A DNA stretch of 64,000 nt from Isoetes taiwanensis. Taxonomy: Eukaryota > Streptophyta > Lycopodiopsida > Isoetales > Isoetaceae. Under the pieces are notes generated by a model. That model did no database searches. It saw nothing but the letters and a program-made list of their open reading frames with translations, and was not told the origin of the DNA. Location: positions 13,703,760-13,767,759 of the forward strand of contig JAJEKV010000021.1 in NCBI GenBank assembly GCA_021234155.1. The letters are read 5' to 3'. The translations under genes were made by a program, and so were the position numbers. Below, one piece after another: positions 46,341 through 55,724 of the stretch (the stretch's first letter is position 1; each line of letters starts with the position of its first letter).

Positions 46341-46812
46341 GTGCAGGGGGCTAGCTCGGGAGGAGATGGGTGCAGTGTGTGGACTCAATGGTCGCGAGGT
46401 AATTCCGGTCCGCCCTCCCGAGTATGTGGCAAAGTGGATTGGTATGCAACACATAAGCCCTGTAACTTCGCCGAAGTTGCCTTTTCATTAACATCAATTC
46501 TGTTCGGGGGGTGAGCCCTACTTGGCGTTGGAGGGTGTTTGCCTGCGGCGTTACGCATAACACCGCCTATAGGAATCATTCATGAATATATAAGCAGATT
46601 TACCTTAATGTACAATCCCTTTTTAAGTTAATCGAAACAAAAGTATATACAAACAGAAGACAATATTTGTATTTCATTCAAGTTAATTATAACAACGGGT
46701 TGATTGATACATGGATTGAGACAAAAATAGGTATGATACAATGGGAACTTTGAAAGTTCTACTTGCACACAGCGTAACCACTACAACGGAAACACAACGG
46801 AAGAGACCAAGC

Positions 46813-47301
46813 CTAGGGGTTGGCGAAGGTCTGAGGATCGCCAGAGCGGTACTCTCCCCCCGCAGCTCGGACGAGTTTATAGCGTGCCCAGGCTTGGACA
46901 ATGATGGCTTGGTACTCCCATGTTGGGCTGATAATCAGAAGATTAAAGAGCCTTCGCATTGCATAAAAGAGTTGCCAAAGATGGTCGTTGGCGTCCTCGA
47001 AGGCTTCGTGCCTGGTCATATTCCAGTAGTCCCAGGTACGACACAGGGTCATCTTCAGATCCTCGAAAGCTCGATCCCTGAGGATGTTAACTATCTCCAG
47101 CCCTTTGTCAGGGTCGTAGAGTTCCCCTGGTGGCGGTGGTTCGGTTTCATAGCCTTCCTCCCACTCTGGATATTCACCATATCTCTGGCCATAGTCCTGG
47201 TCTGGCGGGCCGGGATCGTCCCTCCTAACCATATCGGTGATTCTCTCCTCATATTCCCAAATGTTTTCCTCTGCAACATAGTTGGAATAAATAGAGAACA
47301 T
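46813..47301 (-). CDS. Extra ORF III of the chromovirus, possible H2B-like protein
   Basis: 162 intact codons, lying between ORF II and gag on the element's strand. The first 60 residues are acidic and proline-rich (DDPGPPDQDYGQRYGEYPEW). The rest is predicted helical. Residues about 75-145 show a pattern I compare with histone H2B: NILRDRAFEDLKMTLCR and then WDYWNM could match the long helix ending in SRLAHYNK. FYAMRRLFNLL could match the following AVRLLL helix, and YQAIIVQAWARYKLV the C-terminal HAVSEGTKAVTKY helix, with an enlarged loop. Pairwise identity by eye is low and the call rests on spacing and on its H3- and H2A-like neighbours. It could be an unrelated helical protein. Confidence 0.35.
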   Translation of the reverse strand: MFSIYSNYVAEENIWEYEERITDMVRRDDPGPPDQDYGQRYGEYPEWEEGYETEPPPPGELYDPDKGLEIVNILRDRAFEDLKMTLCRTWDYWNMTRHEAFEDANDHLWQLFYAMRRLFNLLIISPTWEYQAIIVQAWARYKLVRAAGGEYRSGDPQTFANP

Positions 47302-47544
47302 TTTGTAATTCCATTATATTCTAAAGTTTTAATACTTTTGAAGAGGATGTCATAAAGAAGAACACACAATTCAATAATACTTCTCAAGAGAACTTTGTAT
47401 TTAATAAGTAAATAAGGTACACCATTTGTCAATATGGTCCATTCAATTGCCAACGGAAAATCCCAGAACACACATATATAGATATATAAGAAAAAAAAAC
47501 TAGCAAAACATATATATATATACATCTTTCATAGCAAAATTATA

Positions 47545-48946
47545 CTAGGAACTAGGCCCTGCCTCCTGATCCTTCGCCCTAGGAGGTGGTGGAGGCGGTC
47601 GGTGTCGCAGCAGAGTAACCCCAGGGTCTACTGTGGCAGCCGCAACGGATGCAACCTCTGGTGGATAGGCAACGGCCAATGGGGCTGCCGTGAGGAGCTT
47701 CATGCCCATCCAAGGCGCAATATCCTGGCCCAAGGCCGTAAGGGCAAGATCCCGTCGTACGAGTACATACGTAAACGTACGATAGGGAAGCTTCTTGTGG
47801 CCGGCGAGTGTAGAAATTGCACGGAGGGCCCACCATGAAGCTTCAGCCTCTGGCCCTAAGTCCCGGGCTATGAAGAGGACTTGCCCGTATTTGAAGGCCG
47901 ACAAAAAGAAACGGGTGAGGTGGTTACCCAGCACCTTCCCTTGCGGAGTTTCAGATGCGGCCACTTCCTTATCCAAGTCCATGGGGACTTCTTCCTCCTT
48001 GAGCTCCTGTTGCTCCTCCTTCTTATGCGCAGGGTTATGATATAAATCCTCACCCTCATCATCTGAGTCGGAGGGAACCTCGACCATATTAATGTTTGGG
48101 ACGTGAGGTCCCATAGCCGTGAAGGCATCCGGGTGCAAAGTGCGGGCCGGGTTCCTCGCATCCACGAAGTCACGAAGACGTAGTAGAGTCTCCGCCCGGC
48201 TCTAGAGTCTCTCTCGACGGAACTGAAGGCTGGTGCCCCTCGAGGAGGAAGCTTCGGTAGAAGTGAAGTCAATGAAATCATCCATACAATACTCCGCAAG
48301 CTCGTAGAGTACATGGTCTTTTGCGCTATGCCGAAATCCCGCCACCACATGATACGCCCGGATAATATCATCCAAGAGAAGGTATTCCCGCCTCGGTGAT
48401 AAATAACGGAAGGCCGCCTAACCCCGACAAGCCTATAGATGGGTCACGGCGGTGGTAACTCCTCGCTAGCTCTTTCCAACGCAAAGTCGCCCATCCCTAT
48501 ATGCTCGTCATCCCCTCCTGGGAGGATTTCGGCAGCCTTTGCCCTTCTCTGCCCGGCAAGGTTTCATCCTCAACGTATTGGTCCATGAGGATGGCTAGAG
48601 CGTAAAGTAGCTTCCGAGACCGCTGCCGCCCTCGATCTTTGGACCACCGGTAGGTGTTTACCCCTGAGTTTCCCCTTCAAGACGTCATAAGCATGTGTGT
48701 CCCCGCCTAGCATCCGCCGAACTATCTCCGCTCCAAATACAAGTGGGGAGGATCCCCAGAGGAATACAGAGGAAGCATTTCCTCCATGTAAAGTCAAGGA
48801 ATCCGGGTGAGTCAGGATGTCATTTAGATATTGGCAAGGAGATCACGTGTTGGCATAGCAAAGGGCTGGAAGCAGTCGAAGGGAACCTGTGGATCCCATT
48901 TCTCTCCATCAAGGTACCAGGCAGCAAGGTCGGCGGCGGCAGCCAT
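47545..48946 (-). pseudogene. Extra ORF II of the chromovirus, C-terminal H2A-like region
   Basis: The start is the ATG at 48946 (MAAAADLAAWYLDGEKWDPQ). The frame is broken about three times before the last 206 codons (48165-47545), which are open. The N-terminal two thirds (including AEIVRRMLGGDTHAYDVLKG and LYALAILMDQYVEDE) is not recognised. After an acidic linker, residues 76-170 of the open part fit H2A spacing. LTRFFLSAFKYGQV corresponds to IARFLKAGKYAERV, a GPEAEA...ALRAISTLAG helix to the long central helix ending LELAG, and LVRRDLALTALGQD to VPRHIQLAVRNDEE. MKLLTAAPLAVAYPPE then corresponds to the final KLLG-VTIA-GGV-PN stretch. A Pro-rich tail ends it. Inferred H2A-like histone fold; structure prediction should settle it. 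Confidence 0.5.
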
Positions 48947-49149
48947 GGCGCTAGAAGGAAGGAGAGAGGAAAAGAAGCGTTTTAAAATAACCTTACAGTC
49001 CCCTTTTAAACCCTTTTATTAAAGCTGACGTCAGCATTTTATTTTAAATTTAACATAAAAAAAAAACATTAAACTTTTAATTCAAAATAAAAACCTCTTT
49101 ATTAATTATCACAAAAAGATATGTACAAATGCGGATCCCCGCAATTAGG

Positions 49150-50341
49150 CTAAGGTTGCTCCCCCCGTATCCTACGGGCGAGGGCTAAATCCTTAGGCAT
49201 TATGGTGACCCTCTTTGCGTGGATAGCGCAAAGGTTGGCATCACCAAAAAGTGCTACCAAGTAGGCTTCAGTGACCTCTTGGGCGCCAAAATTACAAAGG
49301 TCCGGAAGCGAGATCGGTCTTAAATTGCCGCGGCGATCTCCCCGCACCCGACCCTACGAAAAGGTAGCTTCGATCGGAAGGTCCGTGGACTTCTGAAATT
49401 TATGGATCTCCGCAATGCCCGCGGTACCGGTCGGAACCGATGAGGCTTCATTGGCCCCTGTGCCCCGACGATGTTGGCACCGTTTTTGGCCCCAAAGAAC
49501 CGGCCGGGAGTTATCCACTCTCTGGCGCCTCCGGTGGGAGCTGGTCTTCTTCCCAAAAGCCCCCCGGTCTTTAACTTATCCTTGTATTGATCAGCAGGCC
49601 TTATGGGCAACTCCTTCCTCCGAGCTTAACGGTCGGATCGTCGGTTTTGGGTTCGAGCCACTCCCGGATGCACCTCCTCCCCTGTTGGTCCCGCTGATCT
49701 TGTCGGTCCCGCTCCTCTTGCTCCAACTTCAGCTCTTCCCGAGCTCTCCTTAGGTCTTCTTGGATCTCGAGCAAAAGTTGGGTCATGCGGGACACGGCGA
49801 TTAAGTTCAGCGTGGTACCTTTTGTGGTCGAAGACCCATATCTATCTGAATAGTTGTCGATAGTCTATCCGATGTCGGGGATTTCTCCCCATACAAAGCT
49901 GTTGGAACCCTCATGCCGGTGGTATGGGGAACCTCAATGGCTCGCCATCGATGACGCAAAAGTCGTCCCAGAGGTACCGGTACTCCCTACCCCGGGCTGC
50001 TGTGTCAGCCCGCTCAATCTCCCGGTGGTCATCCTCCCTGGCAAAACCCCTAATACGGTCGGCCTCCGCCCCGACATCTTCCTCCTCCGTATGGCCTTCT
50101 GTTCGGGAGGATAAAATTTGATGAGCATCATTACCATATCGGGGTTGCTCAACAAGGGTATATGGGAGCCGGGCGAGGTTCAGCCGGATGAGGAATGGCT
50201 CGAGAAGTGATAGACGGGATATGGAATCCTATCGTTGTTCTCAAACCTATTGACCAGCTCATCCAACAAGATGTCGATGAGGGCCGGGTCAAGAGAGCCA
50301 TGTGCTTGGCAATCATGGCGTAGGATCTCCACGATGCTCAT
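49150..50341 (-). pseudogene. Extra ORF I of the chromovirus, coiled coil fused to a histone H3 core
   Basis: The likely start is the ATG at 50341 (MSIVEILRHDCQAHGSLDPA). An unrecognised helical part follows, then a Glu/Arg-rich coiled coil (IQEDLRRAREELKLEQEERD, 49795-49700), a divergent basic tail with TGGAREW, and the H3 core from KPHRFRP (about 49447) to the stop at 49150. In the core IHKFQKSTD, KLPFRR, EIAA and KTDL can be read across frame slips. The end is intact as [40 protein letters not shown]. These are the defining H3 helices with the universal C terminus. The canonical ARTKQTARKS tail is absent. Three or four 1-2-base slips break the frame, yet the amino acids remain conserved on both sides of each. 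Confidence 0.85.
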
Positions 50342-51116
50342 GGTGGACGGATCCGAGCGCTCTTGGTGATGGCCATAGGGAATAGTGAGGGCCGCGGGCG
50401 TCAAGAGGATGGCAAAGGGGGCTAAGATGCACAAGGCACAAGGGCGCAGGAGCAAGGTCTGGTCCGGGCGGCGATGGCGAGGGCTGCTCAGCGGTTGGAG
50501 GCTGGAAGCAAAAGCAAATGACAGGAAATGGTTTGCTAAACGGCCAATTAACTTTTAAAATTTCAAAAAAAAAATTTCTTATTAACTTCAAAATTTTATT
50601 ATTAAAAAATTATACTGGCAAAAATACGCCACATACGGTCCGGCGCCGATGGCATTATATGGGTTTCTCGCCTCGACCGGGTGTCGCCGAAATGCAAGCG
50701 GCGCCCGAGTTGACTGGCGGGTCCGCTGACTCGAAGTCCGATTAGTCGGGTAAACTGACAAAGATTTCGGGCGTTTCGATCTTGATTTGCAAAGTGACAA
50801 AAAGCAAGCGGCGCCCGAAGTTCATTTTGGGCCCCGCCCTTGACCATTTTTCGCCTAGAGTTGATTTGTTTTAGGGTAATTCGAAAGCACGCCCAATCCA
50901 ATGGAGCCATCATCTTTGTCATTTGAGCTACCCATCGCACCTGCTAGGCCTCCAATCTTGGCCCCTCCACTTCAAGGCTACAATTTCTTAACTTAACCTA
51001 ACACCAAGCCAAACAACAAAGAGAACTAACGATGCATTGACTTAGCCTCCTCCTAACTACCGTGCTTACGAAGTTAGTGTTTGGGCGGTGCTATGATTTT
51101 CAACAACCGAAATCAC
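50342..51116 (-). other. Chromovirus leader between primer site and ORF I
   Basis: No recognised coding homology. It contains an AT-rich stretch (50540-50625), and 50626-50850 holds a short repeated GCAAGCGGCGCCCGA motif (50695 and 50803). Probably untranslated leader. Confidence 0.5.
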
Positions 51117-51128
51117 GGCTCGATACCA
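51117..51128 (-). promoter_or_regulatory. Chromovirus primer-binding site
   Basis: On the minus strand TGGTATCGAGCC lies one base inside the 5' LTR end. It resembles the initiator-Met site TGGTATCAGAGC with a one-base difference or loss. Confidence 0.75.
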
Positions 51129-51129
51129 C

Positions 51130-52743
51130 TGCGGACGCCCTGTAATATATATATCGACCCCCGGACGATACATACGGGACTTTCCCCTCCCATGGCGATC
51201 ATCTCACCATGAGCGGGGCCCTCCGCCTATTTCGGGCCATCTATGAAATGAGGCCCAAGAAGGACACTGAAGGGGTCATTCGCCCACGCCTTCAATGGGA
51301 CTACTACGTCGCGGAAGCATGAATACAAGGGTTAGCACACAAAGACTAATATACATAAATAACCACCACGAAGGGTGGCGATCCATCCAAAATACCAACG
51401 GCATAGAATATGCATCTAATCCTAAGAAAACACCCAAACCCTGGGTTCTACCCCTCGGACTCCGTGGGGATCGGTGATGGTCGGGCCTCAAGAGATCAGC
51501 AGACCAGGAGTCTTGGCATGGCGTTGGCGGGCATAGAACATTGGCTAGGGTTGTCCACTCCATCCGCCCCTCCCGTGCACACTTTGCGGATGGGTCAATT
51601 CATGCTATGGCTTTGCTATAGCCTTAGGGAGACGCAAACTTCGGGGCATCACCCTCCGAGCCTACCTGTGTTCATGACGCTGGTCCGATGAGGTGGTGGG
51701 AAGCGTCCCCTTCGAGAATCACGGTGGTTCCATGGGTGAGCTAGAGAATACGTGCCGCATCGGCGACCCCGCATCCGTACCCAACTTACTCACCCTAAAT
51801 CTACTCAAAGTGCAAGGTGCTCCATACGGATCACACCTTCCCACCTGTGGGGAGTGTCAGACCCATACCGGCCCCCACGTGACCGGCTATTAGGCCTAGC
51901 CCATCAGGAGTCTCGGGGAGCCTTGTATGCTCATGCAAGACCCCACCCCTCATGTCACCACTTGTGTTTCCTTGTGCGGTGCTAAAGCGGACCATAGCAT
52001 CTAGGACCCGGTGGGTTCTTGTGCACAGGCCGCAATTAATGGGACTCTACAGGGCGCTATCTAGGAGCATACTACAATACACGGTTCGGAGGTCTCTACC
52101 CCCCCTTAATCCCCCCGTTTCAGAGTCAGACTAAACAAGGAGCCAACAATCCATCCTTTCAGAGTAGAAACCATAATTGAATATAAAGAGTACTTGCTTG
52201 TACAAACAAGGGTTAGTTTCTATGATTGAATTACAAAGAGAACAGAGAAAGACGGACACAACCAAGTGTTAACTAGAATTCACATAGCCACCTACCTGAA
52301 TTCTGGCTGGACTCATTCCCATGGGGCGCCTCCATCTCCTGGCGGTTGAAGATTCATTTTGTGGCTTCACCGGGGACGATCTGGTATGGTGGTTCTCTGC
52401 AGGTGGTTGATGGCGCTCAGCTCCTGGCCTTCCTTGGTCGATCTTCAGGAGTCAATCCCAGGGATAGGGGTCAAGTTGGCATCCAAACTTGGCAACCCCC
52501 ATGCTGCCCAATCGATTGGGGCAGGTGGCGCCTTCCCAATTGGTAATTATCCTAATTTCCTAGGTTATAGGTTATTATTATTAATGTGTTAAATTAGCAT
52601 AGCTAATTTAATCCTTTGTAAGGTAACCCCCTAGGTTGCAATTAAGTTCCCATACCCCCATGGTAGCGTACCTTTAGGGAGTGACGTGCTTGTATTTGTA
52701 CGTGTCCCGTATAGTAGACCGTATAAATACGTGGAACGTCACA
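51130..52743 (-). repeat. Chromovirus 5' LTR, uninterrupted
   Basis: 1614 bp, ending CGTCACA at 52743. It pairs with 35191-36638 plus 41010-41178 and preserves the Helitron's empty site near 52575. Confidence 0.93.
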
Positions 52744-52748
52744 GTAAA
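52744..52748 (+). repeat. Target-site duplication GTAAA, right
   Basis: Identical to 35186-35190. Confidence 0.9.
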
Positions 52749-54609
52749 AAGTTTCTCTTGCATGCTGCCGTTTGCATAGCATGAACCTGATGAACTGTAA
52801 TGATCAGAAATCATGAAAAGTTATGTGAAATGGATTAGAATTGAAGTGATGAGTTCAGAACTGGCAAAGACTGCAGTATTTTTCTTGAATGCTGCTGGAA
52901 TAACGGCGTGATCTTGCCGATTTGGCATGCTGCAAAAGCATGTGGATCACTCTGAAATGGGCCGATTTTGGCCTTAGGAAGATCGAAATGGAGAAATAAT
53001 ACTGAATTATGAAGATTTGGATTAGAATCTGGCTGTCAAAATCATGATCTTGGTGCTGAGAAATGGATTCAGAACTGCCGGAATAGGGCTAGAAACTGGC
53101 CGAAATTGCTAAGAAACCCCTTTGGCAACAAAACCAGAAGAGGGCAAGACTTCTTGGGATCGATTCGAGGGCCTAGAGGCCATATCCGGCAGCTGCAGGC
53201 CGGAATCGTGGCCTGTAAATGCAGTTAGGGTTAGGTTAGATAATAAAAATGTTAACAATTTAGTTAATTGTTAGTAAGGAAGTAATATATTAAAGTTAAA
53301 GATAAGGCTAAAGTTAAAATATTAAGGGTGGTTTGGAGCAAGAGTTGGGCTTGAAATTTATGGAAAATTAAGGCCTAAGTTACGGAGGGTTATGTTAATG
53401 GTTATAAGTTGTTTATGATTATGATATGGGTAGTTTAGAAAGTTAGCTAGTTATCTATTAAAACCTTGGAATTAGCTAAATTGAAGTGGGAAAGGGGTTA
53501 GAATGCTATAGATTAATATTATTAAAGTCTCTAGTAACCTTATTGTTAGTGAATTTTTTTGAAAGATGTAGACGTTTATTGTAATTTAATAGTAGAATAG
53601 AATAGTTTTTTTATTGTAATAGTGATGGTTGCATTTTGCATTATTAAGGTTATGGTTGGACATTTCATGTTACATAAAGTGTGAATTATGGAATTATTTG
53701 ATGTTGAGTATGTTAAGGCATGGGCATGATGGTGAATTGTATGTAATTGTCATTGGTGAAATTCTTTGATATAGACCTCTAGGGCCGGAGTCTAGGTGCG
53801 ATGGTCTAGACTCACGATTTTGCACAGTGCTATGTAATATAGTATTATCTGAACATCGGGCGTTAGTACCGTATGGTACAACGTCATGCACAGTAAGTGG
53901 TCCTCCAATGCTGGACGCAGCGTGGATGGGTGTGTACACACGTGGTTACCCCGCCTCTATGTCACTGGCCTGATCAACCGAGTTGACCTTGCTCAGACCC
54001 AGAGGAATATTGGTTGCAATGTTGATGCTATGGTTGCTTGGCTAGTGTATATGTGTTTTTTTTAATGTTGGAATCAAGTTGCAATGGTTGTGCTTAGTAT
54101 AATTATGCATTGTGATTATGCTGGTTGGACTAGTAACTTGGATTGCAGGGGCGAGGTTACGGTAAGGCTAAGTTATTGTTCTAAGTTAATGCTTGTGGTA
54201 ATTGATGCTTGATATATTCTAAATCCCCGATCCCCACTTAGTCCGTGTGACTAACCCCGTGGTTAATGGTGTAAGCAGAGGTGCGAGATGCTCCAGAAAG
54301 TAGCCAAGCTTCGGAAAGGCGAGAGTAGAAGTGTGTGGATTGCTAGACAATATATTTGATTAATATAACCATTATTATTATGGATCGGCTTAAATTATAG
54401 TTATTTATAAACTTTGGTTGTTGTGTGGGATTTTTGCCGAGCAATTGCAAGTATAGAATTTTTGGGACCTTAGAGCATGTATAAAGATTAAATTCTTTAC
54501 CTAAGTATGCTTGTATCAATTTTTTGAGTTGCAAAGGTTAAGTAGATACAACGGTAGAGATCGATGGGATCTCCAGTTGCCGAGAGGTTAACTGGCCAGG
54601 CCCGTCACA
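52749..54609 (+). mobile_element. Older LTR, right part
   Basis: Ends GTCACA at 54609, directly followed by a Met-initiator primer site. It contains CCCACTTAGTCCGTGTGACT (54235), a phrase shared with the LTR remnant near 58970. It therefore belongs to a related gypsy family in plus orientation. The chromovirus inserted into it. Confidence 0.65.
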
Positions 54610-54624
54610 GTTGGTATCAGAGCC
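54610..54624 (+). promoter_or_regulatory. Primer-binding site of the older element
   Basis: GTTGGTATCAGAGCC, the standard initiator-Met tRNA complement, directly after the LTR end. Confidence 0.85.
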
Positions 54625-54670
54625 AAGTTTCGATCTTGGGACCTGTGGGTTATGGGCCCACCATGCTTAC

Positions 54671-54828
54671 TGTAACGGGCCCATGGTAGACCGCTCGAGT
54701 ATTCGAACCTTGAATGTGCCTGTGGGGCGTTCCCGAGACACCGGCATAAATGGGTAGAAGCGACTACTCATAAATGTCTAGACGGTTTTGCCCAGTTGGT
54801 TAAGGGCATGTCGGTTAGGAACGTTACA
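54671..54828 (+). repeat. TRIM 5' LTR with tRNA-like A box
   Basis: Near its end (54787-54798) TTGCCCAGTTGG is one mismatch from Pol III box A and is followed by TTAAGGGCATG, very like a tRNA D-arm. A box B-like AGTTCGAGTC lies at 54848-54857 in the interior. Confidence 0.85.
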
Positions 54829-54966
54829 GTTGGTATCAGAGCAGGTCTCGAGTTCGAGTCTCCATGGGTGCCTATATGCATGGGTAATTTGCAAAGACTT
54901 GGTAATCATTGTGACATGGTATAGCCTTGGAAGCTCGAGGACGAGCATAGTTCTAGTGGGAGAGAC

Positions 54967-55124
54967 TGTAACGGGCCCATGGTAGTCCGCTCGAGTATTC
55001 GAACCTTGAATGTGCCTGTGGGGCGTTCCCGAGACACCGGCATAAATGGGTAGAAGCGACTACTCATAAACGTCTAGACGATTTTGCCCAGTTGGTTAAG
55101 GGCATGTCGGTTAGGAACGTTACA
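54967..55124 (+). repeat. TRIM 3' LTR
   Basis: Same as the 5' LTR, with changes at GTAGTCCG and at AAACGTCTAGACGA. Confidence 0.9.
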
Positions 55125-55327
55125 GATACGCGAAGTCAAATAAGCTCAGAAGGAATAACTGCAAATTTAAAACCTTCAATAAGGCTTTCCTAAGCATTAT
55201 GCTCTCACACTAGCAGACAAATACACATTTGTCTTGTTTAGACTAGGGGAATTTATCTGTGGCTATGTACATGGAAGAGTTCTTGAGGCTCTGACTTAAT
55301 GTGCCTAGGATTATAGAAAGACAGGCA

Positions 55328-55447
55328 GTAGATGGCTACATTGAAGGCCTTAATAACAATACTAAGAGATTAGTCCAAACCATAAACCCTAAGATTCTAG
55401 AAGAAGCAGAGGATAAGGCATTGAGTCTAGAAGAAGCAAACCGCGGC
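55328..55447 (+). pseudogene. Gag fragment of the older gypsy element
   Basis: The plus-strand frame at 55328 reads VDGYIEGLNNNTKRLVQTIN and then PKILEEAEDKALSLEEAN. This is the pattern of a Ty3/gypsy capsid C-terminal region (F-x-EGL...R..V....P..L.EA...A...E). It lies in the right orientation and distance from the older LTR and primer site, and stops soon after. The rest of the element is not seen. Confidence 0.55.
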
Positions 55448-55724
55448 ACAAAAGCAAGCATATTATAAGAAAGGGAAATCCTGAGGTGCTTATAGCCCAG
55501 GACCGACAAGCCCTGCACCACCACCAGTCCAGCAATACCAGGGTAAGTCAGAGAAGAAGGAGTTCTTCAAGGAACCTTATACAGCAGGATCTTCAATGGG
55601 TAAATCAGAACCTCTCCCAGCCAGCAGAACTCAGCAGATACAAGCACTTAAAGGCATAGAAGCACAGACTTGATTTCGAGCACTCAGCAGATACAAGCAC
55701 TTAAAAGCATAAAGAAGCACAGAC
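55448..55724 (+). repeat. Debris with a two-copy tandem repeat
   Basis: CTCAGCAGATACAAGCACTT occurs at about 55630 and 55683, each followed by AAAGGCATA/AAAGCATA-AAGAAGCACAGAC. Otherwise nothing recognised. Confidence 0.6.

Larger units (their letters stand above)
35191..52743 (-). mobile_element. Chromovirus (Ty3/gypsy LTR retrotransposon) with extra histone-like ORFs
   Basis: Complete structure on the minus strand: 5' LTR 52743-51130, primer site 51128-51117, three extra ORFs 50341-46813, gag about 46340-45524, protease, RT, RNase H, integrase and chromodomain down to 41806, polypurine tract 41191-41179, and 3' LTR 41178-35191. LTR ends are TGTGACG and CGTCACA, with 5-bp target duplications GTAAA. 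Without the Helitron in its 3' LTR the element is 13,182 bp, large for a chromovirus; about 4.7 kb of the excess lies upstream of gag. The LTRs differ by scattered substitutions and small indels and gag-pol is full of frame breaks, so it is not a recent insertion. Confidence 0.93.
54671..55124 (+). mobile_element. TRIM (terminal-repeat retrotransposon in miniature)
   Basis: Two 158-bp direct repeats (54671-54828 and 54967-55124) with TGTAACG and CGTTACA ends differ at about three positions. They enclose a 138-bp interior. The interior starts with GTTGGTATCAGAGC (primer site, 54829-54842) and ends with a purine tract GTGGGAGAGA (54956-54965). No coding. Flanks CTTAC and GATAC do not form a clean duplication. 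Orientation plus. Confidence 0.92.

Noticed and set aside
49150-49450. Centromeric H3 (CENH3) identity for the H3-like domain
   Set aside because: The C terminus ([21 protein letters not shown]) is canonical-H3-like, not the CENH3 type; only the tail is divergent.
49150-50341. An ordinary host histone gene that happens to lie here
   Set aside because: The core is divergent from plant H3, fused to upstream coding sequence, lacks the standard tail, and lies inside a bounded retrotransposon on its strand. A nested insertion is still not excluded.
54671-55124. Cassandra-type TRIM
   Set aside because: No 5S rRNA sequence in the LTR.
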